A DNA stretch of 64,000 nucleotides from NCBI RefSeq assembly GCF_016406305.1, contig NZ_CP066369.1, positions 514,501-578,500 of the forward strand, in the 5' to 3' direction. Of the stretch, positions 9,510 through 18,557 are shown piece after piece. How positions within the stretch are numbered: position 1 is the first letter of the stretch; the number at the start of each line of letters is the position of its first letter. The translations under genes and the position numbers were made by a program. The notes under the pieces are model-generated. The model did no database searches, was not told where the DNA came from, and saw only the letters and a list, made by a program, of their open reading frames with translations. The stretch is from Shewanella putrefaciens. Lineage in GTDB: Bacteria > Pseudomonadota > Gammaproteobacteria > Enterobacterales > Shewanellaceae.

Positions 9510-10156
9510 AAGCGATATTCAAGAGCTTAGGCCAGAAGTTTGATGTATTGAGTCAGCGTGAGCGGGTATTGATCGCCGTCGCGGTATTTGTATTGTTGGG
9601 GATGTTGGGCTTTATGCCATTAGAATCACTGTGGAAAAACCACAGCAGCATAAGCCAGCAGCTCAAGACCCTTGAACAGGAAAATAGCATATCAGTACAA
9701 CAGCTTGAGCTGTATCAGCAGCGTTTGGCTATGGATCCCAATCAAGATTATCAGCAGCGACTCAATTTGCTACTACAGCAAAATCAAGACATAGATGCGC
9801 AGCTCAATGAGCAAATGGTCGACATGGTACCCGCAGATTATATGCCAGAGTTATTGAGCAACTTACTCGGACAGATCCAAGGGATAAAGCTACTGAAATT
9901 TACCTCGATCGCCCCTGTGCCGCTTTTGGCCGTAGGGGAAGAGAAAAAGCTGAATTTATACAGCCATGGGATCCGCATGAGTCTCGAAGGGGACTACTTC
10001 TCTGTGCTGCGTTTCGTTGAGGCGGTTGAGGCTATGCCGGACAAGCTTTACTGGAAACGACTCGACTACAAGGTCGCCGATTATCCAAAGGGAAGCATAG
10101 ATATCGAACTCTATACCTTGAGTATTAATAAGGACTTTATCAGTGTTGCTAAATAA
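9506..10156 (+). CDS. mshJ: MSHA biogenesis protein MshJ (PilO-like)
   Basis: A 216-residue bitopic protein with one TM helix (about residues 22-42, ERVLIAVAVFVLLGMLGF), a coiled coil rich in Gln and Glu, and a periplasmic domain with LKLLKFTSIAPVPL-type strands and YFSVLRFVEAVEAMPDKLYWK. This is the GspM/PilO fold that partners the PilN-like gene before it to form the inner-membrane alignment ring of the MSHA pilus. The start overlaps the preceding stop by four bases. Confidence 0.88.
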   Translation: MKAIFKSLGQKFDVLSQRERVLIAVAVFVLLGMLGFMPLESLWKNHSSISQQLKTLEQENSISVQQLELYQQRLAMDPNQDYQQRLNLLLQQNQDIDAQLNEQMVDMVPADYMPELLSNLLGQIQGIKLLKFTSIAPVPLLAVGEEKKLNLYSHGIRMSLEGDYFSVLRFVEAVEAMPDKLYWKRLDYKVADYPKGSIDIELYTLSINKDFISVAK

Positions 10157-10460
10157 GCCTTATATTTTCATTGCATTAGCATGTATTGCTTCTAGCGTTT
10201 CGGCTGAGGCTTTGCGCGATCCGACCTTACCGGGTAAAGGATTTTCCAGCGCCGGCCATGGCGGCCAAACCCATCATCAAGCCTTAGTGTTAAATAGCAT
10301 AGTCAGTTCAGGTAATACGGCCTACGCCGTGATCAATAATAAAATATTGTCCGTCGGTGACAGCATTCAAGGAGTGACTGTTGTACGCATCACGCCTTCG
10401 GCTGTAGCACTTTCCGATGGACGAAAATTGGCATTGTTCCAAGCAATAACAGAGAGATAG
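10143..10460 (+). CDS. mshK: MSHA biogenesis protein MshK (PilP-like)
   Basis: A 105-residue exported protein: signal peptide to about residue 20 (ACIASSVSA), then a DPTLPG segment and a GspC/PilP homology-region-like fold (LNSIVSSGNTAYAVINNKILSVGDSIQGVTVVRITPSAVALSDG). In related systems this domain binds the N-terminal part of the secretin, here MshL encoded next. The start is GTG at 10143, overlapping mshJ by 14 bases, with AAGGA about eleven bases upstream; the TTG at 10146 is an alternative. Confidence 0.87.
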   Translation: MLLNKPYIFIALACIASSVSAEALRDPTLPGKGFSSAGHGGQTHHQALVLNSIVSSGNTAYAVINNKILSVGDSIQGVTVVRITPSAVALSDGRKLALFQAITER

Positions 10461-10474
10461 GGAATACAACTCAG

Positions 10475-12157
10475 ATGACAGCGATTAAATACTTCACACC
10501 TCTACTCTCACTTTGTCTGTTGGCATGCCAAACCACAGATAGGCCACAACCTGAAGCCTCAAAGGCTGAACTCGAGGCGTCCATGGTGGCTGCGGATAAA
10601 CCCGCAACGCCACCTCCACCGGCAACCATGCCTGATGCGGTGCAACGTGAGCTTAATTCGGGCGCGCTGATGGCGGGGTTAACTCCACCGATGGAAACCG
10701 AGCGGCGCTTCGATGTGTCGGCCCATGATGTGGACGCAAAAGTGTTTTTCCCGAGCTTAGTACAAGGCACGCCCCTGAGCGTCGCCGTGCACCCAGATGT
10801 ACAAGGCACTATTTCTCTTTCCCTTAAAGGCGTTACCTTAAGTGAAGCTATTCAAGTTGTTGAAGATATTTACGGCTATGAAGTGAGCCGAGAAGGCCGA
10901 GTCCTAAGGGTATTTCCTGCGGGAATGCGTACCGAAACCTTCCCGTTGAATTACTTGTATATGGAGCGTGATGGCCTGTCGTTGACTTCGGTTAGCTCTG
11001 GGCGGATCTCTGACAATAATAATTCGAACAACGGCAACTCTAATAGCAACTCGAACAACAGTAATTTCAACGATAGCTCGAATAATAATTCGAATAATGG
11101 CAGCAACTCGAGCAGCAATAACAGTGACAGTACCAACGGCACTTTTATTCGCTCCCGCACTAAGACGGACTTTTGGGGAGAATTGAAGGAGACGCTAACG
11201 GCGATTATCGGTGACACGGGTAATGGTCGCCAAGTGGTCGTGACGCCGCAGGCCGGTTTAGTGACGATCCGTGCTTATCCAAATGAGCTACGTCAGGTGC
11301 GTACGTTTTTAAGTTCGGCCGAAAGTCATCTGCAGCGCCAGGTGATCCTCGAGGCTAAAATTTTAGAAGTGACCCTGTCCGATGGTTATCAGCAGGGGAT
11401 CCAGTGGGAAAACGTCTTGGGCCATGTGGGCAATACCAATATCAATTTTGGCACCTCGGCGGGCCCCGGTTTAAGCGATAAGATCACATCCGCCATTGGG
11501 GGGGTAACCTCAATTAGCATCAAAGGCTCTGATTTCGCAACTATGATCAACTTGTTAGATACCCAAGGGGATGTGGATGTGCTTTCCAGCCCAAGGGTAA
11601 CTGCGTCTAATAATCAAAAAGCGGTGATTAAAGTCGGCACTGATGAGTATTTTGTCACCGATGTATCCTCAACCACAGTCGCAGGGACAACGCCAGTAAC
11701 GACACCACAGGTTGAATTAACGCCGTTTTTCTCGGGTATCGCCCTCGATGTCACCCCGCAAATTGATAAAGACGGTAACGTGTTGCTGCATGTTCATCCA
11801 TCGGTTATCGATGTTAAAGAGCAGACAAAGGAAATTAAAGTCAGCTCAGACTCGTTAGAACTGCCATTGGCACAGAGTGAAATTCGTGAATCCGATACAG
11901 TGATCCGCGCCTCCTCAGGCGATGTGGTCGTGATCGGTGGTTTAATGAAGAGTGAAAATATTGAGGTCGTCTCACAGGTGCCCTTGCTGGGGGATATCCC
12001 ATTTGTGGGCGAACTCTTTAAAAATCGCAGTAAACAGAAAAAGAAAACTGAGCTGATTATTTTGCTCAAGCCGACAGTGGTTGGCGGCGACACTTGGAAG
12101 AATGAGTTACAGCGGTCTAAGACCTTACTCGATCGTTGGTATCCGGAGAATAAGTAA
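10475..12157 (+). CDS. mshL: MSHA secretin MshL (outer-membrane pore)
   Basis: A 560-residue type II/IV secretin. It has a lipoprotein signal with lipobox LLAC (Cys about residue 15), an N-terminal STN-type domain (FDVSAHDVDAKVFFPSLVQG), a GspD N-domain, and the C-terminal secretin beta-barrel with the family signature VPLLGDIPFVGELFK near residues 510-525. It forms the outer-membrane channel through which the pilus passes. An Asn/Ser/Gly-only insert of about 44 residues (roughly 179-222) interrupts the N-domain region and is likely a flexible linker. The gene lies in the coupled msh run, 14 bases after mshK. Confidence 0.93.
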   Translation: MTAIKYFTPLLSLCLLACQTTDRPQPEASKAELEASMVAADKPATPPPPATMPDAVQRELNSGALMAGLTPPMETERRFDVSAHDVDAKVFFPSLVQGTPLSVAVHPDVQGTISLSLKGVTLSEAIQVVEDIYGYEVSREGRVLRVFPAGMRTETFPLNYLYMERDGLSLTSVSSGRISDNNNSNNGNSNSNSNNSNFNDSSNNNSNNGSNSSSNNSDSTNGTFIRSRTKTDFWGELKETLTAIIGDTGNGRQVVVTPQAGLVTIRAYPNELRQVRTFLSSAESHLQRQVILEAKILEVTLSDGYQQGIQWENVLGHVGNTNINFGTSAGPGLSDKITSAIGGVTSISIKGSDFATMINLLDTQGDVDVLSSPRVTASNNQKAVIKVGTDEYFVTDVSSTTVAGTTPVTTPQVELTPFFSGIALDVTPQIDKDGNVLLHVHPSVIDVKEQTKEIKVSSDSLELPLAQSEIRESDTVIRASSGDVVVIGGLMKSENIEVVSQVPLLGDIPFVGELFKNRSKQKKKTELIILLKPTVVGGDTWKNELQRSKTLLDRWYPENK

Positions 12158-12163
12158 GCTTCT

Positions 12164-13102
12164 ATGTATTTGAAGCATTTTGGCCTAAGCCAAACCCCTT
12201 TTTCCTTAACACCTAACACCGGATTTTTTTTCGGGTTATCGCCACACGTGGAAGCCTTGCAAGTGCTGCAAATGGCGCTGCAAACGGGCGAGGGTTTTAT
12301 CAAGGTCACCGGGGAGGTTGGTACTGGTAAAACCTTAATTTGTCGTAAGTTAATTAATGAACTGCCGACGGGATTCCACTGTGCTTATTTGCCGAATCCC
12401 TATCTCTCGCCCGCCGAACTGCGCTGGGCGGTCGCCAATGAACTCGGTCTAAAATACGCTGCCGATATGGATCAGCAGCAGCTGACAGGGCTGATCCAGC
12501 AGCAGTTGCTTGCCTTAAGTGCCCACGGACACTCGATCGTATTAGTGCTCGATGAGGCCCAAGCGCTACCCGATGACAGCCTCGAAGCCCTACGATTATT
12601 CACTAACCTTGAAACCGAGAGCCGTAAATTGCTCCAAGTGGTGTTGTTTGGGCAGCCGGAGCTGGATGACAGACTCAAGCGGCAAGAGTTTAGACAGCTA
12701 CGCCAACGTATTACCTTCAGCTATAACCTGCGCCCACTGACATGGGATGAGGTCGATGCCTATATTCGCCATCGATTAGCGATTGCAGGGCGGGCGGGTG
12801 AACCCTTATTTAACGCCAAACTCACCCGGAAAATCGCCTGTTCATCCCGAGGTATTCCTAGATTGATCAATATATTAGCTCACAAGTCTTTATTGTTAAG
12901 CTTTGGTGAGGGCGCGACCAAAGTACAGGCTTCCCACGTGCGTGGTGCCATTTTAGACACCGAAGATGCGAGCCGAGATGGATTCAAAACGTGGAAATGG
13001 CGAACTTATTTCGCTCTGGCCTTTGTTGTCCTATCGGCCCTAATTTTTGCGATCACTGTCTCGGGTGTGGATCTCCTGCAACTGTGGGGGAATAGGGTAT
13101 GA
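12164..13102 (+). CDS. mshM: MSHA biogenesis ATPase MshM (ExeA/GspA-like)
   Basis: A 312-residue AAA+ protein with N-terminal MYLKHFGLSQTPFSLTP, the standard opening of the GspA/ExeA family, Walker A GEVGTGKT (about residue 47), Walker B IVLVLDEAQ and an arginine-rich sensor region ELRQLRQRITFSYNL. A single TM helix near the C-terminus (about 283-305) anchors it to the inner membrane. ExeA-type proteins help assemble the secretin through peptidoglycan, which fits its place right after mshL. It overlaps mshN by four bases. Confidence 0.9.
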   Translation: MYLKHFGLSQTPFSLTPNTGFFFGLSPHVEALQVLQMALQTGEGFIKVTGEVGTGKTLICRKLINELPTGFHCAYLPNPYLSPAELRWAVANELGLKYAADMDQQQLTGLIQQQLLALSAHGHSIVLVLDEAQALPDDSLEALRLFTNLETESRKLLQVVLFGQPELDDRLKRQEFRQLRQRITFSYNLRPLTWDEVDAYIRHRLAIAGRAGEPLFNAKLTRKIACSSRGIPRLINILAHKSLLLSFGEGATKVQASHVRGAILDTEDASRDGFKTWKWRTYFALAFVVLSALIFAITVSGVDLLQLWGNRV

Positions 13103-14238
13103 GCGTGATTAACAAGATGCTGCAGGACCTAGATAAGCGCCAGCAGGGACATCAGCTTTCTAATATTACCTCGCCACAAATGCAATATGTGGGGCGCGGT
13201 GGGCATTCCAAAAAAGGTTGGTTGATCGCTGTGGTCTGCCTGCTTCTCGGGGCTTTGTCGGTTTATGCCTTTCAAGGGATAAACAAACAGGAGAATGTTG
13301 TTTCGCAACCGCAACCGCAATTAGAGCTGCAGCCACAGCCACAGCCACAGCCGCAATTGCAAGCATCACAGCCAATAGCGACTACAGAACCCGCGTCATC
13401 AGCAACTGTGCCCCCTGTCGATGCAACTGTGTCCGCTGTTGATACCGCAGTGCCTGTTGTTGATCTCGTGGCTCAGGTTCCCGCATCGGACGCGGCTCTT
13501 GGTATCGACACTAAAACTGAAACCGGAATCGACACCAAAACCGAAATCCAGCCCCAGTCTCAATTCGTTGACGAAGATAAACCCACCCCAATGTCCGAGC
13601 CTATTGTTGAACCAGTGCAAGCCACTGGCAAAATGGCGGTGACGGAAGTCAAACTCACACCAGCTCAATTAGCCCAAAAACAACTTATCATGGCGACCGA
13701 TGCAGATAAGCGAGCAGACTGGAGTAAGGCGATTGAGCACTATAGTAAAGCGTTAAATTTAGATCCCAGCCTACACGAAGCGCGCAAACAGCTGGCTGCA
13801 CTGCATTATGGACAGGGACAATTATCCGATGCGGCGCAAGTATTACGGCAAGGCTGGCTCTTATATCCACAAGAATTTGAATTCACGCTGTTATTAGCCC
13901 GCGTGCAGCAGGCGATGGGAGATACAGTGTCAGCCTTAACTAGCCTAGCGAACATTCCCGATAGCCATGTTTTAGCGCGGCAGAAATGGTTAGCGCAGAG
14001 CGATTTAGCCCAAAAACAAGGTCAATTTACCTTGGCAGAACAGGCCTATCGGCAGTTATTGCAGTTGGAGCCACAGCAGGGGAAATGGTGGATGGGCTTA
14101 GGCTATGCACTGGATTCACAACAGCAATTTGCTCAAGCCAGCCAAGCCTATCGCAGCGCATTAAGCCATCCTGGGCTCTCAATGCAGGCCACCGCTTTTA
14201 TAGAACAACGATTAAACCAACTAGGAGATAGCCAATGA
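13099..14238 (+). CDS. mshN: MSHA biogenesis TPR protein MshN
   Basis: A 379-residue protein with the conserved N-terminus MSVINKMLQDLDKRQ (shared with GspB/MshN-like proteins), one TM helix at about residues 39-58, a long Gln/Pro- and Thr/Val-rich periplasmic linker (about 70-190, including QPQPQPQPQ), and a C-terminal TPR array (about 195-375: DADKRADWSKAIEHYSKALNLDP and two or three further units). It likely scaffolds pilus assembly in the periplasm together with MshM. Start and stop overlap its neighbours by four bases each. Confidence 0.88.
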   Translation: MSVINKMLQDLDKRQQGHQLSNITSPQMQYVGRGGHSKKGWLIAVVCLLLGALSVYAFQGINKQENVVSQPQPQLELQPQPQPQPQLQASQPIATTEPASSATVPPVDATVSAVDTAVPVVDLVAQVPASDAALGIDTKTETGIDTKTEIQPQSQFVDEDKPTPMSEPIVEPVQATGKMAVTEVKLTPAQLAQKQLIMATDADKRADWSKAIEHYSKALNLDPSLHEARKQLAALHYGQGQLSDAAQVLRQGWLLYPQEFEFTLLLARVQQAMGDTVSALTSLANIPDSHVLARQKWLAQSDLAQKQGQFTLAEQAYRQLLQLEPQQGKWWMGLGYALDSQQQFAQASQAYRSALSHPGLSMQATAFIEQRLNQLGDSQ

Positions 14239-15995
14239 AACCCAGATTAAAGATGCGTTTGGGCGATCTGTTAGTTCAAGAATCTATTATTACCGAGGAG
14301 CAGCTACAGCAGGCCCTCACCGAACAGCGGAAAACGGGCCACAAACTGGGCCGAACCCTTATCGATCTACGCTCTATTACCGAGCATCAGTTGTTGCAGT
14401 TTCTGTCACAGCAGCTGAATTTGCCGCTACTGGATATTAGTAAGCGTCCTATTCCCGCAGAGGTGGTGCAGTTAATTCCCGAAGTGCAGGCGCGGCGTTT
14501 CCGCGCACTGGCGGTGGAAGATCGGGGTGACAGCGTGCTAGTCGCGATGAGCGATCCGGCGGATCTGCAGGCACTCGATCACTTAGAAATACTTGTCGCG
14601 CCGAAAAAGCTCACCTTAGCGGTGGCGCCCGAACAGCAACTGTTGCAAGCCTTTGATAATTTATATCGCCGCACGGATCAGATTGCGCAAATCGCGGGCA
14701 AGCTCGAAGAGGAATATGCAGCCGACCAAATGTTTGATTTGGCAAGCTTAACCTCGGGCGACAGCGATAATGAAACCACGGTCGTTAAGTTGCTACAGTC
14801 GATTTTTGAGGATGCGGTACAGATGCGCGCCTCGGATATCCATATCGAACCCGGTGATAAAGCCCTACGTATTCGCCAGCGTATCGATGGCCAGTTGCAT
14901 GAAACGATACTGAATGAAGTGAATATCGCCGCCGCCTTAGTCCTGCGGCTTAAGTTAATGGCTGGCCTCGATATTTCTGAAAAACGTTTGCCACAGGATG
15001 GCCGTTTCCATATGGAAATTAAGGGCCACCAAATTGACGTCCGTATGTCGACTATGCCGATTTATCACGGCGAGTCTGTGGTGATGCGTCTACTCGACCA
15101 ATCGGCGGGTTTGCTGACTTTAAACGAAACGGGGATGCCAGAGCATATTTTGGCGCGTATTCGTAAGCAGATTAAACGCCCCCACGGGATGTTGCTCGTG
15201 ACTGGGCCTACGGGTAGCGGCAAAACCACCACGCTATACGGTATTTTAAGTGAGCTTAACACCGCCGATCGTAAGATCATTACGGTGGAAGACCCGGTCG
15301 AATATCAATTACCGCGTATTAACCAAGTTCAAGTTAATCATAAGATTGGACTCGATTTTTCTAACGTACTGCGCACCACATTACGCCAAGACCCGGACAT
15401 TATCATGGTCGGGGAGATGCGTGACCAAGAAACCGTCGAGATTGGTTTGCGCGGTGCCTTAACGGGCCACTTTGTATTATCCACCCTGCACACGAATGAT
15501 GCGGTCACCAGTGCGCTGCGTTTGCTCGATATGGGCGCCGCCAGTTATTTAGTGGCGAGTGCCTTAAGGGTGATTATTGCCCAGCGTTTAGTGCGCCGAG
15601 TTTGCCATAACTGTGGCATCGACTATCAGCCCAGTGCGCAGGAAAAGGCCTGGCTTAGCAGTGTGAGCCGTAAAGATTTTTCGGCGGCAAACTTTAGAAT
15701 CGGCACAGGTTGCCAAAGTTGTAACGGTAGCGGTTATCGTGGCCGGATCGGGATTTTTGAAATCCTCGAGCTGGATGAAAATATGATTGATGCCATGCGC
15801 TCGGGCAACCCACAGGATTTTGCCCACGCCGCCCTGCAGAGCCCTAACTTTACCCCGCTTGCCGAATCGGCACTACAATATTTGAGTGAAGGCATGACCA
15901 CCATTGAAGAGGTGGCGAAGCTGGTGGAGGATGTGAGTGAATCACAGATCCCCTTATCTAAGGATATGATGAGCCAACAAGGCGTTGAGGCGTAA
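14235..15995 (+). CDS. mshE: MSHA pilus extension ATPase MshE with c-di-GMP-binding MshEN domain
   Basis: A 586-residue hexameric ATPase of the GspE/PilB family that powers pilus polymerisation. The N-terminus holds two tandem MshEN motifs: RLGDLLVQESIITEEQLQQA... from residue 8 ending in Q, and KLGRTLIDLRSITEHQLLQF... around residues 36-59. This paired motif binds c-di-GMP in Vibrio cholerae MshE. Downstream are Walker A GPTGSGKTTTLYG (about residue 325), the Asp and His boxes, Walker B DIIMVGEMRD, and a C-terminal four-cysteine zinc site (CHNC, CQSC). All motifs look intact. It is coupled to mshN by a four-base overlap and to mshG by a two-base gap. Confidence 0.96.
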   Translation: MKPRLKMRLGDLLVQESIITEEQLQQALTEQRKTGHKLGRTLIDLRSITEHQLLQFLSQQLNLPLLDISKRPIPAEVVQLIPEVQARRFRALAVEDRGDSVLVAMSDPADLQALDHLEILVAPKKLTLAVAPEQQLLQAFDNLYRRTDQIAQIAGKLEEEYAADQMFDLASLTSGDSDNETTVVKLLQSIFEDAVQMRASDIHIEPGDKALRIRQRIDGQLHETILNEVNIAAALVLRLKLMAGLDISEKRLPQDGRFHMEIKGHQIDVRMSTMPIYHGESVVMRLLDQSAGLLTLNETGMPEHILARIRKQIKRPHGMLLVTGPTGSGKTTTLYGILSELNTADRKIITVEDPVEYQLPRINQVQVNHKIGLDFSNVLRTTLRQDPDIIMVGEMRDQETVEIGLRGALTGHFVLSTLHTNDAVTSALRLLDMGAASYLVASALRVIIAQRLVRRVCHNCGIDYQPSAQEKAWLSSVSRKDFSAANFRIGTGCQSCNGSGYRGRIGIFEILELDENMIDAMRSGNPQDFAHAALQSPNFTPLAESALQYLSEGMTTIEEVAKLVEDVSESQIPLSKDMMSQQGVEA

Positions 15996-15997
15996 TT

Positions 15998-17218
15998 ATG
16001 CCTATATATCAATACCGTGGACGCAGTGGGCAGGGTCAGTCGGTTACCGGGCAGCTCGATGCGACCTCGGAAAGTGCCGCCGCAGATATGCTCTTAGCCC
16101 GTGGCATTATCCCCCTCGAGGTGAAAGTCGCTAAGGCCGTGCGATCATTCTCATTGGCCCAGCTTTTTAATAGCAAAGTCGGTTTAGATGAACTGCAAAT
16201 TTTTACCCGGCAAATGTATTCCCTGACTCGCTCCGGCATTCCTATTCTACGGGCCATTGCGGGATTATCTGAAACCGCCCATTCCCAGCGGATGAAAGAT
16301 GCCCTCAATGATATTTCCGAGCAGCTTACCGCAGGGCGCCCTTTATCATCGGCGATGAATCAACATCCCGATGTCTTTGATTCTCTGTTTGTTTCTATGG
16401 TGCATGTGGGGGAAAACACCGGTAAGTTAGAGGATGCCTTTATCCAGCTCTCTGGTTATATTGAGCGCGAGCAGGAAACCCGCCGCCGGATTAAGGCGGC
16501 CATGCGATATCCAATATTTGTGCTGATCGCCATCACCATCGCCATGGTGATCTTAAATATTATGGTGATCCCTAAGTTTGCCGAAATGTTTTCCCGTTTC
16601 GGTGCTGATTTGCCTTGGGCAACTAAGGTGTTGATTGGAACATCGAATCTTTTTGTTAATTATTGGGCCCTGATGTTAGTGGCATTGGTGGGGGGAATAG
16701 TTGGCATTCGTTATTGGCACCATACGGAAAAAGGTGAAAAGCAGTGGGATAAATGGAAGCTGCATATCCCCGCGGTTGGTTCCATTATTGAGCGTTCGAC
16801 TCTGTCGCGTTATTGCCGCAGCTTTTCCATGATGCTCAGTGCTGGCGTACCTATGACGCAGGCGCTGAGTTTAGTGGCCGATGCCGTGGATAATGCCTAT
16901 ATGCATGACAAAATTGTCGGCATGCGCCGCGGAATTGAGTCTGGCGATTCCATGCTTAGGGTGTCGAACCAGAGTAAGTTATTTACTCCCTTAGTATTGC
17001 AAATGGTGGCCGTGGGTGAAGAAACCGGGCAGATAGACCAACTGTTAAACGATGCCGCCGATTTCTATGAGGGTGAGGTGGACTATGATCTTAAAAACCT
17101 CACCGCTAAATTAGAACCTATTCTTATTGGGATTGTTGCCGCGATAGTGCTGGTGTTGGCGCTCGGGATCTACCTGCCGATGTGGGATATGCTCAATGTT
17201 GTTAAAGGTGGCAAATAA
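15998..17218 (+). CDS. mshG: MSHA platform protein MshG (GspF/PilC-like)
   Basis: A 406-residue polytopic inner-membrane protein with two repeated T2SSF cytoplasmic domains (FTRQMYSLTRSGIPILRAI, and RYCRSFSMMLSAGVPMTQAL) and three TM helices (about residues 170-190, 220-240, 375-397). It forms the assembly platform that the MshE motor rotates to add pilin subunits. Length and layout match GspF and PilC. Confidence 0.94.
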   Translation: MPIYQYRGRSGQGQSVTGQLDATSESAAADMLLARGIIPLEVKVAKAVRSFSLAQLFNSKVGLDELQIFTRQMYSLTRSGIPILRAIAGLSETAHSQRMKDALNDISEQLTAGRPLSSAMNQHPDVFDSLFVSMVHVGENTGKLEDAFIQLSGYIEREQETRRRIKAAMRYPIFVLIAITIAMVILNIMVIPKFAEMFSRFGADLPWATKVLIGTSNLFVNYWALMLVALVGGIVGIRYWHHTEKGEKQWDKWKLHIPAVGSIIERSTLSRYCRSFSMMLSAGVPMTQALSLVADAVDNAYMHDKIVGMRRGIESGDSMLRVSNQSKLFTPLVLQMVAVGEETGQIDQLLNDAADFYEGEVDYDLKNLTAKLEPILIGIVAAIVLVLALGIYLPMWDMLNVVKGGK

Positions 17219-17260
17219 GAGTGATGCGCCCAAGTTTGCCACGAGAAGGAATATAAATAG

Positions 17261-17755
17261 ATGCACAGCCAGCAGAAGGCCGAAAGCGATCTATTACGGG
17301 TTTACGGACGTATGATTACTATCATCTTAGTGTTAGTGATGATGGCGGTGATCGGCATTAAGTATTTTTCCAGTATGCCCCAGGTCGCGGCCAGAAGCGT
17401 GGAACTGGAGCATACTCGTTTTCTGAATGTCCTCGCTATGGTGCGCTCCCAGTGGTTATCCCTTGGCAAGCCAGCACAATTACGACTAGATTGGGAAGTG
17501 TTTACCGATCAAAACCAAGCCGTGGGGCAGAGTGTGGTTAAGATGAGCGCCTTAGGTTGGCCACAGCCTAAGCAGTTAGATCATCTAGGTTGCCAGGAGT
17601 TATGGCTGCAGTTAATGGGAAGTGAGCTGCAGGAAGACACCTTAATGGGTGAGTTTTTCCCCAAGGATACGAGCTGCCGATATCACTCGCAAAATGGCGA
17701 TAGTATCGGCTATCAACTTAACTCTGGCAGGGTCATTTTTTTGACGCAAAAATAA
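17261..17755 (+). CDS. mshF: MSHA biogenesis protein MshF
   Basis: A 164-residue protein with one N-terminal TM helix (about residues 18-38, MITIILVLVMMAVIGIKYF) and a small exported domain with two or three cysteines. It is assigned by position between mshG and mshB and by general layout; it lacks a prepilin peptidase site, so it is not a standard pilin. The Shine-Dalgarno GAGAAGGAAT lies upstream. Molecular function is not known. Confidence 0.8.
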   Translation: MHSQQKAESDLLRVYGRMITIILVLVMMAVIGIKYFSSMPQVAARSVELEHTRFLNVLAMVRSQWLSLGKPAQLRLDWEVFTDQNQAVGQSVVKMSALGWPQPKQLDHLGCQELWLQLMGSELQEDTLMGEFFPKDTSCRYHSQNGDSIGYQLNSGRVIFLTQK

Positions 17756-17831
17756 AATATTGTTAAGTAACAGGCTTTTTTAAACTGATTTAGCTGTTAG
17801 AATGGATTTCGTTAAAAAATAGGGGAAGCTG

Positions 17832-18449
17832 ATGAAAACTAAGCAAAATGGTTTTTCACTCATCGAATTGGTCATAGTGATAGTGATTTTAGGTCTGTTG
17901 GCTGCAACGGCCATTCCACGTTTTTTAAATGTGACTGATGACGCCCAGGATGCGAGTGTTGATGGTGTCGCGGGTGGTTTATCGACGGCGGTGAGCTTTG
18001 TGCGCTCACAGTGGGAAGTTGATGGACGCCAAAATAGCACGGTTATTCTCGACGGCACCTCAGTGTCCCTCGATCCTCGCTTTGGTTATCCAACTGGAAC
18101 CTCTGTGACGGATGTGACCACTATGACGGATGCCAGCTGCCAAGAAGTGTTTAATACTGTCTTGCAGAGTGCTCCGCGTAATGTGCTTTACACTCAGGAT
18201 GCACGTAACCAACGTTATACGGTACGTGTTATCGATGGCGCGGGTGGCAGTGCCAATGCGATTACCGGTGCGGTTGTCGCAGGTTTAGATTTATGTGTTT
18301 ACCATCAAGTGGCATCACTGGTGTTAGACCAAACGACGGGGGTGCCAACACCGGCTCCGGACTTATCGACCGCAGGTGCTAAGGGTGTGGTATATAACCC
18401 AGGTACAGGCACAGTATTAAGCTTTACCCAAACCCCATTTGCACCTTAA
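17832..18449 (+). CDS. mshB: MSHA minor pilin MshB
   Basis: A 205-residue type IV prepilin. The short leader MKTKQNG is followed by FSLIELVIVIVILGLLAATAIP, the class III signal with Glu at mature position 5. The prepilin peptidase would cut between Gly7 and Phe8. The globular part has two cysteines that may form the C-terminal D-loop disulfide. A strong Shine-Dalgarno (AGGGGAAG) precedes the ATG. It lies directly before mshA and resembles it in the N-terminal helix; by position and family it is the minor pilin MshB. Confidence 0.92.
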   Translation: MKTKQNGFSLIELVIVIVILGLLAATAIPRFLNVTDDAQDASVDGVAGGLSTAVSFVRSQWEVDGRQNSTVILDGTSVSLDPRFGYPTGTSVTDVTTMTDASCQEVFNTVLQSAPRNVLYTQDARNQRYTVRVIDGAGGSANAITGAVVAGLDLCVYHQVASLVLDQTTGVPTPAPDLSTAGAKGVVYNPGTGTVLSFTQTPFAP

Positions 18450-18489
18450 TCGCAATTTAAGGTATTAATTTGTTTTGTATTTTTAGTCG

Positions 18490-18522
18490 CTTGGTTTATA
18501 AGTAGCTTAGTTTATAAGTTGC
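18490..18522 (+). promoter_or_regulatory. Tandem 16-bp repeat in the mshA upstream region (putative promoter/operator)
   Basis: Two directly repeated copies of CTTRGTTTATAAGTWGC, one starting at 18490 and one at 18506, differ at two positions. Each contains a -10-like TTTATAA. They lie 36-68 bases before the major pilin start, so tandem start sites or a dimeric regulator site are both possible. This is inference from the repeat alone. Confidence 0.5.
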
Positions 18523-18557
18523 GTAATTTAATCGTCCTTAAGGAAAGGTAGTTTTAT

